The position numbers and the translations under genes were made by a program. Below, one piece after another: positions 39,530 to 50,530 of a stretch of DNA of 64,000 nucleotides. The notes beneath the pieces were generated by a model. It saw only the letters and a program-made list of their open reading frames with translations. It was not told the origin of the DNA and ran no database searches. The stretch comes from Odontesthes bonariensis. Lineage: Eukaryota > Chordata > Actinopteri > Atheriniformes > Atherinopsidae. The stretch covers positions 14,158,436 to 14,222,435 of the forward strand of contig NC_134506.1 of assembly GCF_027942865.1 (NCBI RefSeq). The letters run 5' to 3'. Within the stretch, counting starts at the first letter, position 1. Each line of letters starts with the position of its first letter.

Positions 39530-41665
39530 GCTCAGAAGGAATATTTCATTAAAAACGGAGGGCTGTGCTTTATGAGACGTAAATGAAAGGAAAATTCCAT
39601 TTAAGCACTGCGGTCTGTTTTTCTGGTACCTGTGAGAAGTCCTACTGTGGTATCCTGCACCAGCTGGATAAGAAGAGCCAAGAATAGTCAGAAGAAACTC
39701 TTATGAATGGTATAGCAGGATCTGAATTAGCTGAGCCAGGCCTTGCTGTAAGCCTCATCAAAAAAGGAAAGTTTTTAGTCTAATCTGAAGAGTAGAGACA
39801 GTGTCCCCCTCCCGAACCCAAAGTCCACAGAAGAAAGGCCTGATAAGCTGAAGACTTTGCTTCTCATTATTCTTCAAACACGACAATAATACTAATTTTA
39901 TGTCATCCGCGTGGCTCTGGGAGGCTAGCTAAAGCTGCTGTGGTGGGACCAAAAACAGTCCCAATAACACCGAAAAAAGCAGAACTCAGAAAGTATCAGC
40001 TGCGGCTTCCAATAAACAGTCTAGCTGTCTACTTCTACTTTTTATGAATGGGATGTCATATAAAATGTGACTTTCTGGAAACCAGACTACAGGCGCCAGC
40101 TAAACAAGAGAAAACATCAGAGTTCAGCACAACTTACATCTGTTGTCAAGTTTCTACCGTGGGTAATGTTGAATTTCATATCTGTTGTTTGCAATTCCTA
40201 AATAACAAATCGGTGCTTTCACGTAAATTTGAATTATCATTGGCCTACTAACAAACATGCTAACAAACAATGCCCGTTACTGTATTTAGTATTAGTTACA
40301 GCTACCTGGAGAGGTAGCAGGACCGGAACTGTCGTTGAATCACTATAAAAAAAATTGATTTTTCTAAACGTTTTATTTACTCAATGGATGTGTATTAAAC
40401 GAAAATCACATATGCATGTTGATGTAATTAAAATGGCTAAAACCAAATTCGTGCAATTGTTTTCTTACGTTTGGTACCTTACCACCGTCCATCTTGCTCT
40501 TCTTCTTCCTCTTTGATTCCTGGCACCGCAAGATAATTCAGGAGTACTACTGCCCCCAGAGGACAAACTGTGAACGTCAGGTTCTCCATCTTTGGGTTAG
40601 GGGGTTCGACACTAGCGGCTATAAGCGACTAGTGTCGATTATAGCCACCTGCTGCAGCAGACCTGAACATGGTCTCTTTTTGTTGTATACGTTCCACACT
40701 GTTTCTATTTGATGTGTCTGTTTTTAACACACTGTGCTGTTGCCATCAGTTCAATCAAAACTATTATTTCCCACTTTATTGTTGAAAGTTTGATAAATTT
40801 TAATTTAAAAGCGTCCTTTAGTATTTCTAAGCTGTTATTTCCAGTGATTCCTGAGTTTGATGATTAACTTGGTAAGAATAACCGTCAAGCACAAATGAGT
40901 CCTTATAGTTTTTAAAGGATTCTAACTGGCTACAGTCATGTTTGACTGAATACTGTGTGTCCGTCGTCTCAATGTTAATATAAGGTTTCCACTTTCCAGT
41001 TCTTATATTCATTGATGTCACAATATGTTTTAAAATAAATCAAATAAATGATTAGATTCTTGTGTTTTAAAAAAAGAACCAAATTTCATATCACAGCACA
41101 GCAACTTTGCTTGCAAACCACATTATAGCCGGCTACGTGCTTTGCGATGGACAGTCTAATCGGAAAATTTGGGAAATCTACAGAAAACAGTAAAACCATA
41201 ACATAGAGGAAAGAAAAAGTTCCCATAATTGCACACACTGACACACATAAACACAAACATCCATACATGCAAACATTATTCGGAAAAATTAACATTAATA
41301 AACAACAACGACAGATCAATTTCTGCAACTTTAAGCACGGCTTAGTTAGATAATAAAAACAGAAAATGCTGTGCTTATTTAAGCAAAAACCTTGTTCTGT
41401 TTTGTCCATCTTACATTTTATGTGTCTAATTTCTCAGTCTCGGCAGAAGAGTAAGTCTTTTTCCATGTCATGAGTCTCTTTTATAATCTCTATCCAGTTA
41501 TCTCCTGTAGGTGGTTCAGGCAGTAACCATTTACGTGTGTTTGCTTTTTTTTTTCTGCAGTCAGTATCTTCCCAAGATGTTGGTTCCTGTTATCTCTTCT
41601 GTCCGTTCAGCCAGATAAAGAGATGTACGTGTTAGTGGAATCCGCTGCCCCAAAACAAGACTGTT
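39530..41665. other. intergenic, no supported gene
   Basis: No ORF with a recognisable domain is present. On the minus strand ATGGACGGTG followed by the donor-like GTAAGG occurs at about 40,491. No downstream exon could be joined to it, so it is not called a gene. Confidence 0.45.
40607..40646. repeat. interleaved inverted repeats
   Basis: CGACACTAG (40607-40615) pairs with CTAGTGTCG (40629-40637), while GGCTATAA (40617-40624) pairs with TTATAGCC (40639-40646). The two stems interleave, an arrangement with pseudoknot topology if transcribed. Confidence 0.85.
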
Positions 41666-42007
41666 CAGTGTTTCCCGCAGGAAATTGCTTAGTCAAGGTG
41701 GTGAGTCGTCGGCCGGGACCAGGGGTTTTGCGCGGATAGCATTCCGTCGGGTGGAGGCTGTACTTGGAATGGGACAGGGGCTGTTAGAGCAATAACGAAG
41801 CTGTTTAAGAGCTGTAACACTTTTTTATTTACATTATTAACTATTTACATTAACAACCAGTAGGTGTCGCAATTCATTGTTATCAATGCTGTCTTTTAAT
41901 GTCTGAGCCTGGCAAAGCATTATTACTTCGGTTTAAAAAAAAAAATAATAATTATAATTTTTTTTTTTTTTTTTGAACGTTGGTAAGGCGGCAGTGCAAG
42001 TTTGCGA

Positions 42008-42790
42008 ATGCTGCGTGTACACCAAGAGCGACCTCCGCTACCAGCTGGAGAAGCTTCGCTTGAGAATTTGCTTTGGTAGCTTTGGTAGCTCGTGATGTCA
42101 CATTTAGAATGTTCAATTCTTAAAGGCCCCGCGGCTGTGCAGCACCCCCGCGGAAAAAAACATGAGGAAAGAGAGGGCAGGGACACGAATAAACGTGTTG
42201 TTATTTACAATTTGTTATACAAGATATACATCACGTTACAAATTATGTAAAACTACATTAAGTACACCTGAGAAGAGCAGGAATAGCAGAGGCAGCTGTG
42301 AAAATAAACTAAATTCGAAATAAAATCCGAAATAAAACTTAATTGCAGTGAGAAAGGTATGCGTGGGGTTACTACACTATTGTATTGAAGCACTCGACAC
42401 GGCAATTGCAACAGTCTCAGGATTAAACGACTATTGTTTGGATAGGAACCAAAGTTTACACGTCTGTTTCCGCGAACCCCGCGGATTGTCGGACCCCTAC
42501 AATCTGTGGGTTGTCATTGGTTTTCGCCGAAACGCGTCATAGCTCATTACCATAATGTTAGCTTGAGTTTAATCGCTTGAATCCGCTCTGGTCGCTCAGG
42601 TAGCTTCGCCACTGGAGAATCCGCTCTGGTCGCTCAGGTAGCTTCGCCACTGGAGAATCCGCTCTGGTCGCTCAGGTAGCTTCGCCACTGGAGAATCCGC
42701 TCTGGTAGCCCAGGTAGCTCATCCTCCATAGAGAAATAATGATTTCCGGCGCTCAGGTAGCGTAGGTCGCTCTTGGTGTACACGCAGCAT
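42008..42790. mobile_element. nested 783-bp inverted-repeat element
   Basis: The ends ATGCTGCGTGTACACCAAGA and TCTTGGTGTACACGCAGCAT are perfect inverted copies. Pairing continues into GCGACC/GGTCGC. No transposase is present. It holds a 38-bp tandem array near its right end. Confidence 0.8.
42580..42713. repeat. 38-bp tandem array, about 3.5 copies
   Basis: The unit AATCCGCTCTGGTCGCTCAG followed by GTAGCTTCGCCACTGGAG repeats. The last copy diverges (GGTAGCCCAGGTAGCTC). The unit resembles the subterminal sequence of the nested element, suggesting expansion of its arm. Confidence 0.85.
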
Positions 42791-43423
42791 AAGGCGGCCG
42801 CCTTGACTATAATGCGCTGCGGGAAACACTGCTGTTTGACAGTCCAAAAGTGTTTTCAAAATAGTTACATTTTTGGGCAGCTCCAAAAGCTGTGGTGATT
42901 CGGTCTGCGTCCGCCACAATTTCTATATATGTCAAAAGATGATGTTCAGTATGATTTAATTTCAGAGATGACAAAGAAATGGACAAGGTTACAATTAGAA
43001 TTGTGGATTAGTTATTTTCTTATTCAATACTTTCTCCCAGTTCTCAGTCACAAAGTCACACTCTTCGATTTCCTTCTTTTTCTACTATAGTCTCTGAATT
43101 TATATTCCAATGTTTTCAGTGAAACTGAGGACATTTAACTGATGTTCTGACTTCAACTCAGGTAGCGAGCACCTCAGACAAAATATCTGTGATTTCAACG
43201 ACAGTGTAGCCCCTCTGTTCTACACCCGCATGTGAACAAACTCAAAGAAAAGTTGAGAATGGAATGGAAATATTTTGATACCCTGAACATTAATCAGCCA
43301 CTTTACTTCTAGGATATACAGTTAGAATAAATTCAAATAAAAGTACTACTCTGTTTAAGATCCAAACAAATATTTATGAGGAAAGTTTAGTCATGTAGAA
43401 CCAAGTTTAAGGTTGAGCAAATG

Positions 43424-43535
43424 TTCAATTCAATTCAATTCATTTTTATTTATATAGCGCCAAATACAACAAATGTCATCTCAAGGCACTTAAATAATAG
43501 AGTCCAATATAAGCAAATTGGAATTCAATTCATTG
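43424..43535. repeat. dispersed teleost repeat, (CAATT)n-headed
   Basis: Repeated TTCAA precedes TTTATTTATATAGCGCCAAA and CATCTCAAGGCACTT. This is the same class as 34,730-34,890 in opposite orientation, and is a common fish repeat tail. Confidence 0.65.
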
Positions 43536-44729
43536 TAATCATAATGTTAAGCAATTTCTTCTATAAATGTTGCAACAATCGAGCTTTTTTTTTTGCAGAT
43601 GAATGAAGCTATTGATTTGATAAAAGTATTTGTATTTAGAATTTGCATTCAAAGATTACAGCTAGATAAAAATGGTGATATTTGGTTGAGATGAAACCTG
43701 GAAATAAAGACTGTTCAGGGGGAAAAAAAGAAAAAGAAGGGTTTATTCACAACCAGCCAGCAGATGGCAGTCCAAAGTTTGGGTACTTTCAGTAAACAGC
43801 AGGGGCAGAACAAAGTGTGCAGTCTTTTAAAAAAAAACTGCAATTACTCTCACTTGTCTGACACTTAAAAACCTTTTAAAAATGTGATATTTAAAAAAGA
43901 AAACATTTCAAGACTAAGGCCAGTGATCCATGCCTTGATTTAACAAGATCCACCATTTGCATCCCAAATACAGACTAGACAATACATTACAAGGATTATC
44001 CAAATGCACAGAACACCAGTCGTGAAAAAGATTGAAAAAAATGTAAAAATCTAGCACTGATGGAGGCACAATTACAATGAGGGAAGCTTTAGGGGAGTGA
44101 TAAGAACACAATGTGCAGTCCCTGATGTAAGTCCACAGACCCTGTAGTATTTCTCAGGTGTATGAGACATTTATATTAGGGACAGTCTTATACCAAGTGA
44201 TAAAATCTGCACCTGCAGAACCAATCAGGGCTGACCGTCCACTGAGTTTCAGCTTTGTGAGAGTCACTTCTAACTACTTATGTAACAGTTGCATTATGTC
44301 ATACAAGCAGACAAAACAGCAGAATTCACAGTATGTAGGTGTCACATGAAAGGTTAACATAACATTATGCAAGGATACTTCTCACAAGGAATATCTAAGT
44401 GCCATCTCAGTGGCAGCAATTCTAAGAATAGAAGTAGATTTATGCTCTCACTGATGACTAAAAGAGTCATCAGTCAAGAGGGATCTGTATTTGTGTGAAT
44501 GGATTATTTAATATGAATATAAATAAAAAAAAATGTATGGGACACTTTGTCACTTTTGTATCCCCTTAAATAGATTTTACATGGTTAAAATCATCTCCTT
44601 CCTCAATGACTGTCATATTTTTGTTAAATCTATTATTTTCTTTTTAGTGCCTGATTTCTGATTTATATACAGAAAATATTTTTGCACTCCATCATCGCAG
44701 TCTATCGGAATTGTGAATATGCCATCAAG
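43536..44729. other. intergenic, nothing recognised
   Basis: No gene is seen. A small hairpin CTGATGACT / AGTCATCAG occurs at 44451-44473. Confidence 0.5.
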
Positions 44730-44916
44730 TACAAATATATGGAAGTTTTTCTGTGCCATCAGATTTTGAATACGAATTTCTAATATCGAATTTTTACAGC
44801 ATCAAAAATCAGACTTTGAATTTGAAAAACCAACAGTGGAAAAAAATTCAACTTCCAAAAATTCAGTGGAAAAAAAATTCAACTTCAAAAAATTCAGTGG
44901 AAAAAGAACCAGACAA

Positions 44917-45170
44917 CATCCGGGTAAACAGGGAGAAGCAATCGATCCCTGTCTCAATTCATCAGATCAGCTCAATAGATATTAGTAATATCTATTACTC
45001 AATTTTACTAACACAAATGGCAAATAAAGTAAACTCACTCACCGAAGCACCATCACCCGCGTTGGTGGACATGGCTGATCTGTCCAATGTAGCGTAACTT
45101 CATTGGCTGCCGTTGGATGTATTGAGACAGGGATCGAGGGATCGATTGCTTCCCCCTGTTTACCCGGATG
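44917..45170. mobile_element. 254-bp MITE nested in the left arm
   Basis: The ends CATCCGGGTAAACAGGG and CCCTGTTTACCCGGATG are inverted, with pairing continuing through GCAATCGATCCCTGTCTCAAT on the left (about 45 bp in all). It has no counterpart in the right arm of the host element, showing that it is a later insertion. Confidence 0.8.
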
Positions 45171-46034
45171 ACACTCCGGAATTTTCGACATTGGACCTCA
45201 TTTCCGAGTCAACCAGAGTGTAAGAAATGTGTACAGATGTTGTTGTTTTTTTTTTTAATTCCATGCAGCCCTTGTAAAACCACTGGTCGCTGTTGCTAAG
45301 CTAGCGCAAGTGATCCACTTTTGGTAGCCTGCCACAAGAAAACAGTCTTGCCCAATTCAATAAACACTCAAAGCACATCAATTGTCTTGCCAGGCTATCG
45401 ATGCAAATATCTACGTTGATAGAGAAATTTAGGGAGTAAAACCAACCTTACAATTATATTTTATCACCCGCAGCCATTCGTGCTTCCTGGTTTGAAAGTT
45501 TGGCAGCCGCGGACTAATATCTAGCACCAATCTTACCGGCTCTCGCTGCCAATAGTTTGTTTTGTGAAGAATGATGCTACACTCTGTATCGGCTCTTGCA
45601 TGAAGAATAATGCTCCTCGTTGCAGTTTGATTTAAAGTATTTTACTTAGTGTCAACGAATATACACATACAAATAATATGATGGCTATGGGACATTAGGC
45701 TACGATAGATTGAGTGTACAGTGCATTGTAGAGGTTTGTGAACAGTGTACGCATCTCTTCTAAAACCGCTTTCATTGCCCCATTCCATCTCGTCTAAAAA
45801 AAAAATCACAATGTCACACCAGAGCACTAGCGTTACTACTACATGGGCATTTACGGTTTAGCAAATACTTTCACATAACTTCTGATACCCATTCTTACAG
45901 CAATTACACAAACCAACAGTAAATCACTATAGCAGGTAAATACAAAAGCATAGCAAAGGTTATAGGTAACGTAAGCTAAGTCATCATCACTGAACCATGT
46001 GCTACCATCATGAAAGCAGAAAGCCTGTACCAAC

Positions 46035-46343
46035 CTGTTCTTCAGAGACTGTTTGCACCACAGTGGCTGTCCTTGGTATACCTGGGAAGGCGGATGGCAC
46101 TGCAGACGGTTTCAGAATTTTCTTTGCGGACTTTCTGGACTTTATGAAATCATCGGAGCTGAAGTGATCACTGCAGATGACCCTGATACGCAGCGTCTCC
46201 ATCGGAGTTTGTACGTCTAATCCTGCAGCTAGGAGCCAGAGTTTTGCTCTTTCCGGATCTTTTAATGGAAAATAATGAAAACTTTTCGGAACCCATCTAT
46301 GGGCTCTATTGTTGCAATTAGCAAAGGCACACTGGTTTACCAT
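46035..46343 (-). CDS. THAP-domain ORF inside the inverted-repeat element
   Basis: From the ATG at 46343 the reading gives a complete THAP zinc-binding set: C5 and C10 (MVNQCAFANC), W36, C57 and H60 (VICSDHF), then LKPSAVPSAF. A donor-like GTTGGT follows EEQ at 46035 in phase 0; unspliced, the ORF reaches a stop at 46008. No downstream exon encoding zinc fingers, BESS or a transposase core is found. Phase and length match the first exon of the 39.4-kb THAP gene, so the two may share ancestry. It is not clear whether it is expressed. Confidence 0.65.
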
Positions 46344-46935
46344 GTTGCCACGTTGTTGGTTTATAATCCGCTCGATCCAACGCAGCAGATGTAGAACTAG
46401 CTTGGAACTAGCAGCTCCTGTGAGTTAGTTACATCACAACTGCCGAGAGTAAGGTAAAATTCCGCTGACCACTAGAAACTAGTCCCTCATATGACAAAAA
46501 TCCATGTAATGCAAGGTCAGTTTTATTTCAAACATTACTCTATTACCACAAACCTTTACATCCACTGCCTGACATAATAACTGATGTGCTTTGAGTGTTT
46601 ATTGAATTGGGCAAGACTGTTTTTTTGTGGCAGGCTACCAAAAGTGGATCACTTGCGCTAGCTTAGCAACAGCGACCAGTGGTTTTACAAGGGCTGCATG
46701 GAATTAAAAAAAAAAAAAAAAAACATCTGCACACATTTCTTACACTCTGGTTGACTCGGAAATGAGGTCGGAGTGTCGCTTTAAGTCTGGTTCTTTTTCC
46801 ACTGAATTTTTTTAAGTTGAATTTTTTTCCACTGTTGGTTTTTCAAATTTAAAGTCTGATTTTGATGCTGTAAAAATTCGATATTAGAAATTCGTATTCA
46901 AACTCTGATGGCACAGAAAAACTTCCATACAAATA

Positions 46936-49840
46936 ATTCCAGATGAAAGAATATTCGAAAAGCTTTAGATTCACAGCAGAAGTTTGTGAAGACACACTAA
47001 CATGGGGGCCATGTAACCCACATTTTGTTTTTAATGATAAGATCAGACGGTGTAATTTCACAGTTATATGACCACATGTGTATCCCCAAAATGGACAAAA
47101 GTGATCAAAAGTCAGTCGACTGCGAGGCTCTCAAAAACACAAAATAAATGTTTGGTTTTGGTGGCTGAAGAGTTCACTATTCACTACTTTTGCTCCATCG
47201 TGGATGTCTGTCCACGTGCTGCATGGTATCATTTCTTCACAAAACACGAGCACAGTGTTCATACATTTTGCTGAGAGGTTTTGGAACCTGCGGCAGAATA
47301 CACCATGTCTTCCCATTCGAGATGCCACTTTAGAATTATGCTTGCTATTTTATGCCACGGGGGAAACGTGTTATTTACTCCGACACATTTATTTCGCACA
47401 CAAACTACTACTTCCCTTGCAGATCAACATTGTAGAAATGAGTCATAATGAGGTTATGAATATTGTGATAGATGACAATATCCAGCATGACGCAAAGCAA
47501 TGTGTCAGTGATAACAACTTAATATCTTGAATGTATGTTAACATTAGACTGAAAGAAGCTATTTGGCGGCAAATTGTCTATTTTTACTTTTAACTCTGTA
47601 TAATACCTCCATATATTTACTGTTTTCCATGTGTTTGTTTACACTCGACTTTTGTTTAGTATTCTGAGGTATATGAGTACGGGATCTGGGTGCTTCTTGG
47701 ATTCTGGTTACAGCGTGTGATATGTCAAAATGTGTCACTGTTGTACTTGATAAGAGTGGATTGTATGTGACAGGAACAATACAGCTGCTGAGTACCACAA
47801 CCTTGAAATTTGGTCATTGCTACAAATTTGTCAACTCAAGCATCTATACCCACCTAGCTTCACAAAGAATATTTTATGTAACGTTGTGTGTAGATATTGT
47901 CAGGGTATCCAGTCAGTGGGGAGAGTTTCACTGTCTGCCTTTGATGGAAAACTACACCAAATTTAATTTATGGATTCAAAGCCAAGTGCAGTATGTTGTT
48001 GCACAATTCTTTAAAAAAAAAGTTTCAGACTTTAAAGTGGAAGAATGACGCGGAGTCAGACTATGAATAGAAATCTTACAAGCTGAACTGAACACTTGGC
48101 GACATCCTCTTCATAGTTGAGGTTGTCGAGGGTGTAAACCCCAAAATATTTTGGTGTAACCTCAGGAAACTCTGTCATGGAGTTGGTTGGGAAGTTTCTT
48201 TAAAAAGAGGGAGTTCAGCTGCAGGCTGGCGAAATAAACACCACAGAAATGCGAACGTGTCAAGAGATGTTATTATTTGTGTCTTTGGTGTTTCTGATTC
48301 GGAAACCATAGCAGCATCGGTATGGTATTCTGTATATTATGAACATATTGTTGTGCGTTATGGTTTGAAGAGTGCAATATGTGGAACAAAACGGTGTAAA
48401 ACTACCTCGTAGTTAATCTGTTAATGACTCTGTAAGAGATCCGTCTTCTCTTATTAGATAAGGTCAGTGTAAGCAGTGGCGTGTGAACACATACAGTCTT
48501 TTATGCTGTTTCTGACACTTTTCACTTTCTTTTCTACATTTATGTCCAATTTGTGTTTAAGAACACTACTACAATATTCTATGTCCCGTTTTATAGGACC
48601 CTTTAATCCGGTCTGTGGCATTATTTGTCAGAGGTTGACTGATGAGTAAGCTCAAGTGAAAGTGGTTTAAAAAGCTCACAAGATTCCTTATAAATAAATC
48701 TTTGCTATGTCTTGCAAACAAAAGAAGAAATTTCTCTCAGATATAAGATGTAACAGAAGCAGTTTTGCAAAATTAGAACAGCTGGTGTTTCAAGATAGTA
48801 GTTTACTGTTTTTGATACTTTTATCTTAGCTGAGATTTATGGCAGTCTTAAAAATATTCTGACACAAACACCAAAGGACAGAGGCAGAGGAAACATTCAG
48901 AGCTGCAGTGTACACATTGAATAAATTGCATGAGTCAGATAATTGCAAATGAAATTCTCTAATGTAAAGGCTTTTAAGTAAATTTCAAATTTGGTAAGGT
49001 AAAATCTACCTTGTACCTGTCGCTGTAGTAAATTTTCAATCTATTAGTCATACTCCCCAGTTAGCTATCAGCACCTTCATGAGCAGTTACACTTAAAATA
49101 TTTTGACTGAAAAACAGCTTTGTTGAAACTTTTAGGACGCACCTAATCTAAAGCATGTGAGGTTTCCAGGATTTAGGATAGTAACATATCAAACTGAGGT
49201 CAGAGCGTGGTATGTTATTTCCTGGGACCTTCTGAGGACATGCAATTAGGAGAAAACCAACAAATCTTTGCATCAAAGACCGAAATGGGAATTCACAGAA
49301 AAAAAGCCCATCAGCGTATTTAGTATTTGCATGAAAACCAGAATTAGCCCCACCTTTTAATCTTTAATATGCTGTGAAACCCTCAGTCACGTTGTAAAGG
49401 TGATGATTTTCATTATATCATGGTGGTTTAATTGAGAGGTCATGAATTTAGAAGAAAGAGTTCATATGACTTGTGGCTGATAGTAGCCTGTTGTCACGGT
49501 GTCTGCTGGAGGATGAAGAGACGTTTGTAGCAGCCTGATTCCTTCATCTTTGGTTAGCTCATGTGATGCACCATAAGTGCATTTTGCTGGAGTGTATCAA
49601 GCACACTTTTATCCAAGCAGAGATCTCTCCTTATGTAAAAGTTAGAATTCTGGGAAATATGCTGGAGAGAATTCTGGATAGGAGTTATACAAGAAAAGTG
49701 AAGCTTTACTCGTAAAGTTATTGTTTGTTTGTTTGTTGTGCTTTGTTTTTTTTTTTTGTTTGTTTCTTTGTTTCTTTATTATTATTTTATCATTTCTTGG
49801 GTTAAAATTCAAAATGTCATTATGGTTTGAGGTTCAGTGG
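46936..49840. other. intergenic with unassigned short ORFs
   Basis: Plus-strand ORFs at 47204-47530 (108 aa) and 47722-48048 (108 aa) show no domain I recognise and no convincing splice connection. The rest is AT-rich, with a (TTTG)n stretch near 49,725. Confidence 0.4.
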
Positions 49841-49849
49841 AGGGCAGAG

Positions 49850-49990
49850 AAGGAGGAGGCGGAGCTGCGGTAACGCTCCTTTGTGATTGGCTGTCCTGGT
49901 TGTTCCATACAGCTCGGGGTGTTTAAATAGCCAATCACGGCGCTCTCTGTAGTACGTGTAGAAGCTTCAGCACAACGAGGTTCTCTCTCG
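49850..49990 (+). promoter_or_regulatory. candidate nmrk2 promoter
   Basis: Two CCAAT-type boxes (GATTGG near 49,885 and CCAATCACG near 49,932) flank a TATA-like TTTAAATAG at about 49,921. This lies about 270 bp upstream of the ATG and next to a GC-richer stretch (GAGGCGGAGC). Position and motif content support it. Confidence 0.55.
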
Positions 49991-50191
49991 GTGTTAGACC
50001 GTGTCCGAGTGACAGCACGTCTCTGCGCTTACCTTACTCACTCAACTCAAGTACCATGGAGGACTCGACTAGTTGACGTTTACTGTTGCAACCTTCTCTT
50101 TTTTAAGCTTTCTTCCCGTCTGATCATCGTGTTCTCGACCCGGTTTATTGACGTTTTGAACAACTTTTACAAGCTTTGACCATCTGAAATC

Positions 50192-50499
50192 ATGAAGTAC
50201 ATCATCGGCATCGGCGGGTGAGTTCCATCGTTTGAATGGCTCTGGTAGCTGAGCTAAGCTAGCAGGCTAACCAACCTCCTTGAGGCCCTGAAAGCCCGGC
50301 ACACGTGGAGAAGGCGGTCAGGACATCCGCTATAGTGTTGCTTCTTTTGTGACGTTTAAAGTTTGAGATCTTCTCACTATCAAATATGTTATTGTTGACA
50401 CAACCACTTGGCCGCTTATCACTGCTGTTGATTTGTACACAAAAGCTAAGCTAACTGTTATTTGAAAGTAATAGACCAGGAAACCCGCCAGTCGACCCA

Positions 50500-50530
<31 letters not shown>

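Larger units (their letters stand above)
41666..42831. mobile_element. hAT-like non-autonomous element (outer)
   Basis: The ends CAGTGTTTCCCGCAGG and CTGCGGGAAACACTG are inverted, and inner blocks GTCAAGGTGG and CCGCCTTGAC also pair. CAGTGTTTCCC ends are typical of fish hAT families. Flanks AGACTGTT and CTGTTTGA share only part of a duplication. A second inverted-repeat element is nested inside. Confidence 0.7.
44738..46927. mobile_element. 2.19-kb long-inverted-repeat element carrying a THAP ORF
   Basis: TACAAATA flanks both sides (44730-44737 and 46928-46935), an exact 8-bp duplication. The arms pair over about 350-385 bp: TGGAAGTTTTTCTGTGCCAT on the left with its complement on the right, continuing to 45382 and 46579. 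The left arm is interrupted by a 254-bp insertion (44917-45170). THAP domains plus an 8-bp duplication recall P-type elements, but no catalytic region is visible, so it appears to be a deletion derivative or a carrier of a captured exon. Confidence 0.8.

Noticed and set aside
40480-40491. Possible first coding exon ATGGACGGTG with donor GTAAGG on the minus strand
   Set aside because: No in-phase downstream exon with any recognisable product could be found before the THAP gene.
42719-42919. Minus-strand ORF WRTQTESPQLLELPKNV as a gene fragment
   Set aside because: It runs into the hAT-like end at 42831, and no flanking exon fits.
47204-48048. Two 108-residue plus-strand ORFs
   Set aside because: No family signature, no consistent splice link and AT-rich composition. 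Left as unassigned.
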